Shown: positions 1 through 11,700 of the stretch, one piece after another
How positions within the stretch are numbered: position 1 is the stretch's first letter
How the letters are laid out: each line of letters begins with the position of its first letter
Source: Bilabrum cf. latius
Lineage: Eukaryota; Bigyra: Bicosoecida; Bigyra; Bicosoecida
Direction of reading: 5' to 3'
Assembly (NCBI GenBank): GCA_965178125.1
Contig: OZ237735.1
Location: 2,604,001 to 2,668,000, forward strand
Length of the DNA: 64,000 nucleotides
Notes under the pieces: generated by a model
What the model was told of the DNA's origin: nothing
Seen by the model: the letters and a program-made list of their open reading frames with translations, nothing else
Databases searched by the model: none
Translations under genes and position numbers: made by a program

Positions 1-2856
1 GTCGAGGTGGAAGGCAGAGCATCGAGGGGGCTTGCCTTGGTGGCCTCTTTGGGAACGATGGAGCCCGACACCGGCGAACTCGTGCAGAGTGACATTGGTG
101 ATCGAGATAGTACCATCTGCGGAGACGGCACCCAGGGAAAATTGTCGCGTGAAGACAGAACGAAGGAGCAGGAGCATGTTGGATCTTTGGTGGGGGTGCA
201 GCCAGATCCCAGGCGTAGTGACGGGGCCTCCGCGGCAAGGCAGCGGTCACCACCACCACCAAGTGAAGAGCAGCTTCGAGTCCGTGCGATGGACCCCGCG
301 CCCATGTATCCCCACCCAATCGGTCCACAGGTCCCTTCATATTCTGGTATTTATCCGGAATTCTCTGCCATCTTCACCGGGTGCATGGAGGGGCTGTCAG
401 CGATCGGGCAAGCGGTGCGTGGCGGCCACAGTGGCCAGAAACGAGGCAAGCGCATCAGGGCGCAGAGGGCAGACGCGGTCCAAGCAGCAACGTGCTTCTT
501 GAGCATACTCCAGGCAGTCAAGGCTCACGATGTGGAGGCTGCCCCTTTCCAGGCGCCTCGCGGCAGCCTTCAGGGCCGCCTCACTCGAGAGGCCTACGTG
601 TCGCTCATTGCGCCGGTGCAAGCGGGCACAGGTGAGAGCGACAGCGGCAACGCGGGAGGCTCCGCGGACACCACCGACTCAGACGACGCGGACGAATGCC
701 CGCCCTCGCCCTCGCCTTCTACTCGTGGATCCAGCGATCACGAGGTCGACTCTGTACCCGGGGCCGATGACATCTGGTGGTCAAAGGCGGGCCAGAGGCT
801 GACCGCGCCGGATAGCGGACATGTACTCAGCCGAGGAGACGCAGAAATCTCCGCTGGGATTGCGGCGCTGCGCCGGAGGGCAGGCAAACCGGAGGCAAAG
901 CCGGCTCATGCTGCCACTGGGATGATGGCATCGCACGCAAAGCACCCCCCAAAACAGCCCGCTGTTTTGCCGCCGAGTGCAGCTTCCCACAAGGCGGGGC
1001 GCGGTAGATCCTCACGGGACATTATTAGAGCACAAGGAGACTTGCGCTCATCCCTGGCAAAACTGAGAGCCCTGTACACACTCGCCACGGACGATGAGGC
1101 ACTGCAAGGCAGGCCAGCCAGTGCCCCCAGCCAGAGTGCCGGCAACGAAGGCTCTGGATTCGCCCTGCCTGATCCACCGAAAGCTTCGTCTCTCGAGCAC
1201 TTTACTCGCGTCTTTCGGGTCATCCGGAATCGAAATGAGGTGTATTCCTTGGTCTGCAACGCGTTGGCGACGTGGGAGCGCCCGCCGAGCAAGCGCCGGG
1301 TGCAGCTCCAGGAGGATGCGGCGGCCGAGGGCAATCAGTCCTCCATGTGGCCCACTCTCACCGGGGGTGGCCTCTGGAGGGAAATGCACTGGGCGCTTGA
1401 CGTCACTCCCGGCTGGCACCTCCTGTGGTCCTGGGGAAAGCCGCCGGTGCAGCGATCCAAGCTGGTGGTCTGGCAGAAGGTGAACCACTTCAAGCACGCC
1501 AGAGAGCTCTGCAGGAAGGATCTACTCAAGAAGAACCTGGGCAGGTATCAGTGCCTGGGTGGGCGCATGGCCAGGGCATTCACCATCATGCCGCCTACCT
1601 TCGTGCTGCCCAAGGAGTACCTCGCGTTCGCTGAGGCGTTCGGGAAAGAGACCTACGGGGCCATGTCGGGCGACTCGGTGGCGGCCTATGCTACGACCAA
1701 TCAGAGCACGGCTCGCACAGTGGCTGCAGCGGCGGCAGCTGCGCTCTCCGCCGGAAAGGGCGTAGCACGAGTGGGTGCTGCTTCGGCAGCCGGGGCGCAG
1801 GCATAGGGTGGAGCAGGACCTAATTGGTGGATCCTCAAGCCCGTGGGCATGTCGAGAGGGCGAGGGATTGAGCTGGTCACCAGCATCGAGGACGTGCGAT
1901 ACGGCCAGGACTGCGTGCTGCAGCGGTACATCCGGAACCCTTGCTTGCTGGATGGATACAAATTCGACCTTCGGCTCTACGTGCTGGTGACGTCTTTCTC
2001 GCCGGTGGAGGCCTTCCTGTACACGAAGGGATTCGCAAGGCTGAGCTCTCGAAAGTACTCAACGAACACCGAGGGTGCCTCCGACAAAGCCATCCACCTG
2101 ACGAACAGCTCGATCTAGAAGCACGTGCAGGCAGGAGCGGCCTCGACAGTGCATTCGGCGGGTCAGGAGCACGCGGGTGGGACCAAGATATCGCTGCAGT
2201 ACCTTTGGCAGCGCCTCGCCGCGGATGGCAAGGACGTGCAGGCAGCCTGGTCCAACATCGTTGATGTAATTGTCAAGAGTCTGGTTTGCTTGGATGACGT
2301 GGTGCCTCATCAGCCCAACTCGTTCGAAGTATTCGGCTACGATGTCCTGCTTGACGAGAATTTGAGGGCGTGGCTGATCGAGGTGAACAGCAGCCCGTCC
2401 ATGGGCATTGACTCCATGCTGGACGCGCGCACAAAGCTGTCTCTGATCCGCGACACGGTGGCTCTCGTTGACCCCTTGCCTTTCTCGCACGAGGCGCTGG
2501 CAGAAGTGACTGAGAGGAGGATCCACATGCACGCGGAGGCAGCCAGGCGGCCGCACCAGGTCTCCATAGGCAGCGGGCTAGGCTCTGGCTCTGGGGCGTC
2601 GGTCACGGGTGAGGACCGCAGGCAGCTTGACCTCGACCTGTTCAGAGTCCTCCGAGGGAGGCGGCCCCGCGCGTACGGTGAGATGCCCGCGAGCCTGGGG
2701 GCCTACGAGAGGATATGTCCCGGGTCAGAGCCGTTCCGAAGGGTAATGAAGCTGAAGTTTTCTTAGTTTGCTAGCGGTACGCGAGCCGGCAAGGCGCGCC
2801 TGACCAAGATGGCGAAGGCGCTTGGCGCTGCGGGGTTGAGAAGAAAAGGGACCTGA
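1..2856 (+). CDS. TTLL9/TTLL1-like tubulin polyglutamylase (TAG read as Gln), 5' end possibly outside window
   Basis: Tubulin-tyrosine-ligase-like amino-acid ligase, expected to add glutamate chains to tubulin in axonemes or cytoplasmic microtubules. One frame runs from the window edge to a TGA at 2854-2856 and crosses three TAGs (1804, 2116, 2764). The first in-frame ATG is at 58; whether translation begins there or upstream is unknown. The first ~400 residues are low-complexity. The TTL core follows: a VNHF...ELCRKDLLKKNL block (~1480-1540), WWILKPVGMSRGRGIEL just after the first TAG, then YKFDLRLYVLVTS, HLTNSSI-TAG-KH and WLIEVNSSPSMG, the ATP-grasp end. Family members have Gln at the TAG in HLTNxxIQK, so TAG = Gln fits here. 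No intron is needed. It is convergent with the lipase-like gene. TTLL9 versus TTLL1 is not certain; membership of the TTLL family is. Confidence 0.88.
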
Positions 2857-3043
2857 TCGAATTGTGGATCGTTCTATCTTGGCAGCCGTACGCGCAAATT
2901 GAGATCCATCTCTGCCTAGCCTTTGCTCAATCACCATGGTATCCTAATTCAACAAAACATCCGACACATGTTCTTGTAGCCAGATTGACGATCGTGTTCG
3001 CAATCTCGCTTAGACGCCCACAGGCTTGGCCCGGTCTGTCCCA

Positions 3044-5438
3044 TCACAGCTGCGTGGCCTGCCCAGATGACTGCACGCCCGCTGCATCCCTCGATGGCTC
3101 TGTGCTCCCAGGCGGGCAACACGCGATCCCGCAGTACGTGCACGGCCGGCCCAGGCAGCAGCACGCGCGGTTGCAGAAGCCGGCATCCGTATTCGGAGTT
3201 GAACAGCAGCCGTCGACCTCAGAATCGAGTACCGGGTGCGATGGAGCGGCGTTGCACAGGCACGGCAGCGCGGGGAACATTGACGCGTCCTCATACACCT
3301 CGTAGCAGCACCTTTGCACCTTCTTCCCTTCGCCCCCACCCCCGCAGCAGCAGCAGCACGCGTACCCCACGCACGCGACGCAGTTCCCGCAACCGATGCA
3401 AACAGCCCGAATGGTGCACAGCATAAGGATGAAGACTGTCGTGCATGGCACCACGATAAAGAAAAAGATAAACACCACGAACCCGCCCGGAGTGCCGGAC
3501 GGCTGGCAAGTGTCTCCGTCCTCGTCCGCGACTGGGACCACGAAGCATCCGCCATCGGGCACACCTGATTGATCTTGAAAGTAGCCGTAGCTGGCGTTGT
3601 TCTCTGTCACCATGGGATACCAAGCCGACCCGTGCGTGTAGTATGTGCACCTGTTGACATCTCCTCCACCAATGGCTGGCAGTATGTCCAAGCCCTTGCC
3701 TACAAGCTTCATGCAGCGATCCACCGCAGGCCGGTTCTGCAAATCGGTGACCCCAAACATGCACCGCATTCCCACATTCACGTCCAGCGACACTGCATAC
3801 GGATCCAGGCCGTCATAGAACCCCACGATGTGGTCAGAATGGTCGTCCGACGGATCCACGAAACCGCGCCACGAATCGGCTGGGTTTCCCATGGATTTGC
3901 CCTCGAACGTGAAGCACTGCGATCCCGTGGATCCAAACGTTACCGTGCGGAACCGCAGCTCGTGCACGTGCGCGTAGTACATGGACACAAGCTGCGCCCT
4001 TGTGCCGCCCTAGGAGTACCCATGGAAGGAGAAGTCCATGACGTCATCCTGCGTGGGTTCGTCGCCCAGGATCTCCTCGGCGATGGCGAGCGAGAGCGGA
4101 AACTGGCCGAAGGACTCGATGTCGTCTTCAAAGACGTAGTCGGACGAGTAGTCCCCGTTCTGCACGGCGTCTTTCAGGGCTCTGATTAGCTTCCTGACGC
4201 GAGCATTGAACTCTGGGAGGTGATGGTGAAGAGCACAGAGAGCGAGGCGGCAACAAGATCCGCGACTGCGAGATAGGGGATGGCTTGCTTTACTTCGAGT
4301 GAGACTCACCGAAGCGGACAGCCTGCCTAACAAACCATTCGAAGGCGCCTTCTTGGTCCTCCTCGTCCTCGGAGATCGACAGGCCTGCCTCGCGGTACCC
4401 GGACACAAGCGCCTCTCGGCTCTTGTGGTACATGAAGTTGCCGAACAGCAGCCGCACATTATAGAAATCGATGTCTCCGTAGCTGCCCCTGTAGCTCAGC
4501 ACCTGGTGCCCGCTGCCCATGGTCCACAGCACGGCATACACGCCCACCTCGTCGTCGGGCAGGAAGTCACCCGAGTCGCCGATGAAGGCGGTCTCGTTGG
4601 TGGCCTTGTCGGTGCCATCGGCAAAGAGCTGGTTCTTGAGCTCGGCCCGGAATCTGTTGGTGGCATCGAGCCTGTTTTGTTCTTCCTTCTCAACTGTGTC
4701 AGAGGCAGGCCCGAAGATGCTGCCCCCTTCGGCAAGCAGCTCAGAGAATTTGTCGGGGTCCACGCTGAGATCTTCGTCAGGGAAGGAAGTGATGCACAGC
4801 TTGGAAGAGGTGTGCACTCGCTCAAGGGGCGTGAGTCCTGAGAGTTCTGGAAGGACCACTTGGTCGATGGTGTCGCCACCAGTCGCGCTTTGCGACCGGC
4901 GGCTGCCAGAGAGAGCGCCACTGGCACTGGCAGCCTCACCGCGCCGGCTCCCAGGGGTGGCCAGCTGGCTCTCCGAGCCACGTGTGTTGCGGCTCGTGCG
5001 GAGCTCCCGCCTCTTCGTTCTCAGCTCATCTTCTTCTTCGGGTGTAAACTTGTGCACTGCCTACACCGTGTTCTTAAGCAGAGGGTGCTTCTTAAAGACG
5101 ATTTCAGGTGCAAATCCGTTGAAGGCCTGCAGCATAGGTTCGGACAGAGCAGGATTCAGCGCACTGGTGCGTGACTTCGATTACTAATGACTGCCGGCAT
5201 CTGTCAATTTAGATGCTTAACTGATTATGCATGCAGCCTTGCACTTCATCTCGGCGCCTGTAGCTCGAAGAGCTGTGGTCTCGCAAATGAGGCTGGGTCC
5301 ATCCGTATCGTCTGCGTAGGCTTTCCTCACCTGTTCGTGCAAGCGCCTGTGAGTTGGTGGCATAGCATCATGGATGTGTTCAAATTTGATAGCATGCACA
5401 GCAGCTAGACCGAGCAATAGTCCTACAGCGCCCTTCAT
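3044..5438 (-). CDS. Secreted/type I membrane class-3 lipase-like serine hydrolase
   Basis: Proposed three exons: 5438-5331, 5126-4310 and 4212-3044, with GT-AG introns of 204 and 97 nt; 697 residues, TGA stop. Exon 1 encodes a clear signal peptide (MKGAVGLLLGLAAVHA). The body carries alpha/beta-hydrolase class-3 lipase landmarks: a nucleophile elbow FHGYS-TAG-GG (Ser ~375), then VTFGS, a DGLDPY segment (candidate Asp ~445) and YYTHGSAWY (candidate His ~500). With TAG as Gln the elbow reads GYSQGG. A strong transmembrane helix lies at ~552-578 and is followed by a Cys-rich tail. The catalytic domain should therefore face outside the cell or an organelle lumen. In-frame TAGs are at 5061 and 4010. 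Substrate is unknown. The lipase family call rests on motif order only; the splice joins keep frame and bring together parts that make sense. Confidence 0.72.
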
Positions 5439-5746
5439 GGCACTCAATTCTGCCAAAGAAGCGCATGCTGCAGACCGCGAGGAAACCGCAATTCGGATCT
5501 AATAATATCTCGAGGAAACACCGATTCGGTATCATATCGTTAAATAAGGGTTGTTTGGGATCTTTGCAACTCGATACGTTGGGCGGAGCAGTCCACCAGA
5601 TTCGCGTGTGCCCGCCGCGGACGGCGTCGCACTCCGAGAGTCTGCCACTGGCAGCCGTCTGCCAGTGGTTCCGTGGTCGCAACTACATTATGTCCACATC
5701 CCCCCTGAATCACAGGGCCTTTGGAAAGTCTCAACCTAGTTTCAAT
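5439..5746. other. Intergenic, lipase-like gene 5' side / giant gene 3' side
   Basis: About 310 bases between the start of the lipase-like gene and the TGA of the giant gene, both on the minus strand. It is less GC-rich than its surroundings. It should hold the lipase promoter and the giant gene's 3' UTR. I see no conserved coding or RNA structure in it. Confidence 0.5.
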
Positions 5747-8700
5747 TCATTTTCCATATGATTCATTCGACTTGCCGTGGTCCGCCCCTGAATCGCTCTG
5801 CTAGGCCTCCGGCTGCCAGGACGAAACTCTGGCCATCGAAACGGCACCAAGGCCGCCCGCCTCCATCCCGGCGGCCCCGCCTGCAATCGGGCTAGTTGCG
5901 CCGCTCAGCACCTTGCTAGTTGCAGCGCTAATGCCCTTGCTCTGCGTCAGGGCTGACCGCAACTCATGGAGCGAGATGGCCCCGTCCCCGTCCTGGTCGA
6001 TGGCAGCCACTAGCTCGCCCACCTCCGACGGTGCCAGCTGCACACCGGCTTGCGAGAGTAGCCCGTTCAAGTCTTCCGGGCTCAGCAGCCCGGAATGATC
6101 CCCGTCTGCCGCCTCGAAGAGCCTCGAGATCGACACGCCGCCGCTGGCCATCGCATCTGCCACTCGCGCGATCAGCTGCCTCCTCGCCCGCAGGTGACCC
6201 TCATCCCTAGTTGTGAACAGGGTCGACAGCGGTGTCCCGGCCCACGAGGCCCTGGGCCGCTCCCGCCGCCGCTCCACCATTGTCTGGAAGAATCGCTCCC
6301 TGTCTGCAACTGCCACCCGAGACATGGCTCGCAGCAGAGCTCTGACCCCCGATGACGAGTAGTACAGGTCTGCGTTCATCAGCTTGAGCAGAGCGCGGGG
6401 CAGATGTCGGTCGGGCACCAGACGGTTCAGCCTAGCAGCCAGCTCTCGCTGCGGCGCGTCGATCTCCTTCCCTGCACCTGCTGCCGCGGCAGCTCCAGAG
6501 GTAGTCTCCTCTGTGCCCCCCCCCACAGGGGGCAGGTCCCCCCCCACAGGGGGCAGGTCCCCCCCCACAGGGGGCAGGTCCCCCCCCACAGGGGGCAGGT
6601 CCCCCCCCACAGGGGGCAGGTCCCCCCCCACAGGGGGCAGGTCCAGCACGGTGCCACTGGCAGGCAGGTATACCTCCGCCGACCGCGCCACACCGATGGC
6701 GTCCGGTGACTGCTCCGACAGCGGCGCGCCGCTCCCATTCCGCATGGCCCCGTGGAGCATGCGTCGGAGCGCCGCCGCATGCGCGAGAGGCACAAGCATG
6801 GTGGCTGCCCCGTCGTGAGGAGTGGACCCTGCGTCCGCCCCCCTCTGCGAGGGCGTCTACCCCACCCCGAGCATCGAGGGGGACCGGAATCCATACGGAT
6901 CGCTTGCCCCTTGCCCGCTCCCCATCGCAGCAACGGGTCCCTTAGACGTGGTGTCCTCCACCAGCTCCAGTGGCGCGGCTGTGCTCTGGTCGGGGGCACC
7001 TCCCGGCAGCGCCACCCTCACGGCCACCTCTGCGAGCTTGAGGCGGAAATCAGGCTAGAACACGATGCGTGGGGGGGCCCAGCCCCTGCTGATGAACAGA
7101 TCCTGTCCAACGGAGGCAAGGGGCGACTGGTCCTGGTGCGGCTGCCACTTGGCAAGGGAATGGAAGTGGCCGGCGGAGGCCTCGATCGCATCGGCAGCGG
7201 CCGCCTGTAGCCTGCCAAGCGTTGCCTGCTCCTACTCGGTCAGGCCACGGGGGGTGCCATCGTCCCCGCCGCTCTTCGACTCGCTCGTGCCTGCGCCTTG
7301 GCTGGCCTGCTCGCTCAGTACGGCCCTCAGACGAGCCCGCTCGGCCTGCTCCGCGGCGACCGCAGAAGCAGCCCGAGCTGCCGCTAGCACCGCATCTAGG
7401 TCCGCGGGGCTCCTGTCACCTAGCTTCACGTCGGCTGCGGCATACCACTTCATGTGCGTGACCTGTTTCTGCTCCTCCTTCTGCTCTTCTTGCTCCTTTT
7501 GCGCCTCCTTCTCCTGGATCATGTTCTCGTCCAGCCGTCGAGCTGCTGCACGCTGAGCCGCGAGCAACTCGTCCTCCTTGTCCTCTTTGCCGGCATGCAA
7601 GCCACCGGCAGCAGTGACACCCTGATGCTCTTTCATTCGCGCCTGGCGCTGTTCTTCCCTTTGCTGCTTGGCCGCTTGCGCCCTCCTCCGTATCTCAGCC
7701 AGGGCAGCCTCGGACGACGGCCTGACGAACTGGTTGACGCCCTCAAGTTGCTGCTCCAGCGACTGCTCGAAGGGCATCCCCTCATACTCCTCCCCGGGAT
7801 CGCCAGGAGCGGCCTCCCCCTTGAACGAAAAGTCCACGTCCTCGCGGAACACAGCTAGCGCGTCCTTCAAGGCCTCCTGCGTGCGAGGTACCTCACCCTC
7901 CCTTGCGTCTCTGCGCCGCACGCCGCCGTGGGCCAGCAGCAGGTCGGCGAGGGCGCTCTTTCTCCACACCTGCTCCAGGTCCTGCTGCCTCAGCTGCGCG
8001 TGCTGCAGCCTCTCGTGCTCGATGGTGTTGCGAGTCAGCCATGCAAGCACAGACACTGGGACTGGCTCGGAACCCCACAGCGAGCCCGCCGACCTCCTGA
8101 CCAGCCCTTGGATCTCGGGGGTCAGCAGCAGCTCCACCGTCTGACCCTTCGCGATGCCGCGCATGCGCCAGGCCGCTTGACTCACCGCGCGCACGTCCGA
8201 ATCCTTGCCTAACGTCAGCAGGGCGCGGGCGGTTGGCGCCTGCGCCAGGTCTGCACCGACGCAGTGGCTCTGGTCGTAGAAGCTCGTCCGCTTGGAAGGG
8301 TCGATGCCCACCTCGGACAATAGCTGCGGCCTGGGGTTCCCTCGCACCAGGATACGCTTGTCATCGTGCCGGTCAAAGTACACCACGCCATCCATGCCCT
8401 TGAGACCCTCCTTCAGCAGGAAGCGAGCCACCTCCTCGTTGTCCATGCCAAACACCAGCGCCCCGCAGTCTATGAGCGCATGGTACGGTGGGTCTGCCCT
8501 TGCCACTGCACGCAGCAGCCCGCGCACGGTCCAGCCCTCCGCATCTGCCACCCCATCGCCTGCGGTTGCACCGCTAAAGCCGGGCAAGTCAGCCATGCTG
8601 ACCACCTTGGGGTCGGTCAGGACGTGTATGATGCGGCCCTCCGAGCCCCTCTCGAAGCGGCAGGGTCCCATCGCCATCGGGGTCAGGTCGTTGGCCGTGC

Positions 8701-11700
8701 CGCTAAACCCGAATCGGACATCAAAGAGCGTGTCAGAGCCCAGCTCCTGCGCACTGGCCGAGATCTTTGCCTCTCGGTGCGAAGTCACCGTGTTGTACAC
8801 CACCGTCCGCAAAAAGTGCTCAATGGTCGGGACGTGGTATTGCAGGAGCCGCCAGGCCTCGAGCACGTGCGTGGGCTCCTCCACCTCGAGAAACTCCAGG
8901 CTGGGCACGCGAGGGAGCCCTTTGTGCGCCTGCCGGAGCGTCTCGTCGTCGAGGTCGCGGGTGTCCAAGCCAGCAGCCGCCGCCACGTCCAGAGAGCTCT
9001 GCCTGCTCACAAGGGTCGGCAGTTCGTCCTAGCCATCTGCTTCCGTGCTGTCGCCCGCCACAAGCGGCTCTGCCCCGCTGGAAGGCTGCCTGCTCATCGT
9101 TGCACTCGGCGCCCTGCCGCCTCGCGACGCGCCCCGAAGGCTGATGGCGCGGACGGCCACGGAAGCCGACCTCTGCGAAAACGCCTCGGCCAGCCGCCCG
9201 AACTTGCCCGTCCACTCCTCTCCGGCGCCGGCGATCCAGCTCTGGAAAAGCTTCCTCGAGGCCCTCTCCTCGTAAATACCCGGCTCTCGCTTGAGCGAGC
9301 TCTTGAGGTGCCGCAGCAGCACACGGATGTGCCTGAGCTGCAGGCCCTCCTGTCTGAAGCCAAGGTACGTCAACGAGATCAAGGCATCAACATGGGCAAA
9401 GTCAGCGGTGGGGGAGGGCACGTCCTTTGCCAGGAATGGCACCGCAACGAGGCCTCGGCGCTGGGCGCCCTGCGACAGCCCGCTGCTCATGGCATCGGAG
9501 TTCTTCGGCATCTCGGAATCCCTCAGGAGACCGTATGTAACTCGGTCGATCTTGCTGAGCACGTGAGGCCCCACCGAGGACACCCACTCCCTGCAGAGCA
9601 GCAGGATCTCCGTGGACCTTTTGCCCAGAAGTGCAAGCACCGCCCGTCTCTGCGGCTTGGTGAGCATCCCGCCTTGGCTCGCACCCAGTACGAAGGATAC
9701 CACGCAGCGCTGCGGCACTGGTCCTACCATGGTATCGCCCGCCCGGGGCCGAATGAATCGGTTCAGGCCTGCCTTAAGCTGCGCGAGCTCCTCTGATGAC
9801 ATCGATTCCTGACCGGCCTGCGAGGGACTGGAAGCATCAGCATCAGCATCGCCATCCTCGCGGAGCGGCAAGCCGCGGACCGCCTCTGTCACGGCATCAT
9901 CGTACAGGCTCTGGCTGGCGCGATCCGCTGCTAGTGCACCGTCCAACTGACTCGCCTGCCCCCCCTCCTTGGCCTGCTTCTGCCTTGCAGAGAGCTGCAC
10001 TTCTGCGCTGCGACGGACACCAGACGCGGCCTTTGTGAGATCTGACCTCACGGCATCCAGCGCGGATGCGCCGACAGCACCCATGAGCTGGAGGGCTTGC
10101 ATCATCTGTGCCCCCTTCTCTCCCAACCGCCCGATCGGCAGCTGGCTCGCGGCAGCTAGTGCAGCGTCCGACTGCCCTTGGACTGCTTGAAGCACCTGCT
10201 TGGCAGCCGAAACCGAAGCATCCGCGATGATTGACGCCGCCTTGCCCCAGTACTCCACCGGGATATCGTCCTGCACCTGCAATAGGAGAGAGGCTGCATC
10301 GCTGACGTCTCCCACGTCCTTGACCGCGTCCTTGAAGGCCTGCTGCTCCTCCTCCTGCGGGGTCTGCAGGCGGTTCCTTGACCGGAGCCACCAAGCCATC
10401 CAACGAGCAATTGCGTGTCCCAAGTGCTCCTCGTAGAAATGCCTCTGCAGCAGGATCAGGTGAGGCGACACCTGCAAGGCCCGCTTGCGCAAACCAAGTG
10501 CAATCGTGTCGCGGATGGGCATCTCGGCGGGGTTGATCTGGTTCTTGCTGCGCGACTTGGCCTCGCCCTGTGAGCTGGCACCGCCGCCGCCACCGATAGG
10601 CCCGAGCCCGAGCATCTCATCCCCGCCCACTGCCCCCAGTTCGGCATCGGGGTCGAAGTCCTCATTGCCCTCGGCCACGCCGTCAGAAGCAGGACCGGGG
10701 GCAGCAGGGTCCAGCGACCGGGCTCCGCTCGAACGCCCGGCTGCAGCGTCGGTGGCCCGGCACAGCACGTCCAGGATTGCAATCGGCAGCTCCCAGCGCT
10801 CCGGCCTCGGCTCTAGGTTCTTTTTGCTCGAGATGGGGTAGTTGCACTCGCTGGTCATGCTGTTGAGAAGGGCGTCAACCTCGTCCATGATCACGAGGCC
10901 CTTCTGCGCGGGGCTGAACATGTCAAGGATCTGAGCCAGCTCCTCGGCAGCCTTGGCGTGCTGCTCGGAGGACTCGCCTGTCGCGCTGTGGCGGGGAGTC
11001 TTGCCGTCCGTGCCGACGCCCTTTCCTGCTGCCTCGATGAACACGAGCATGAGCGACTTGATCGAAGTCGGGTCGCTCAGCACGATGCCTCCGCATGCCT
11101 GGGTGTCCTTGAGCTTGCGCCTCAGTTTCTTGAGCTCCCCGATCCCCTTCTCCTCAACAAATCCTCGGTTGAACTGCAGCTGGATGATGCGCTTGGGAAT
11201 CACGCGCGTGAACCGCTCGTACAGCACCTGGGCCGTCTGCGGGATGAGCGCTGCCGGAGCCACCTGCGTGACGAGTGTGTTCCCGTCCGCCAGTAGGAGA
11301 CTAGCCAGCGGCCCGATGGCGGCCGTCTTGCCAATGCCCATGAGGGCGCTGTAAATGCTAGAGGGGGAGTTCTTCCCGATGGACACGTCATCAGGGGACA
11401 CCTCCCTCCTGGCCTCGGCAGCAAAGCTGTCCACAAGCTCGACCTGTCTCTGTCGAAGGATCCAACCAAACAGGAACTCAAACACGAGGTACCGCGTGTC
11501 GAACACCGCCCCTCGAGAGTGCGAACCACCCGCAGCGCCTTCCGGTTCCGCAAAGGTAAGAGACCCATCCGCCTCGCTTGCTGCCACCCCCTTGGTGTAG
11601 TGCCTCACAGCCGACACCGTGGCAGCCAGCCTCTGGCCCTGCTGCAGCAAGCGGTCCGCTTCGTCAGCCTGAAGGGCTGTGCTCCTGCTTGCTAGCTTGC

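Noticed and set aside
8366-9796. 476-codon plus-strand frame
   Set aside because: Lies opposite the DUF3645-like part of the giant gene and shows no recognisable features.
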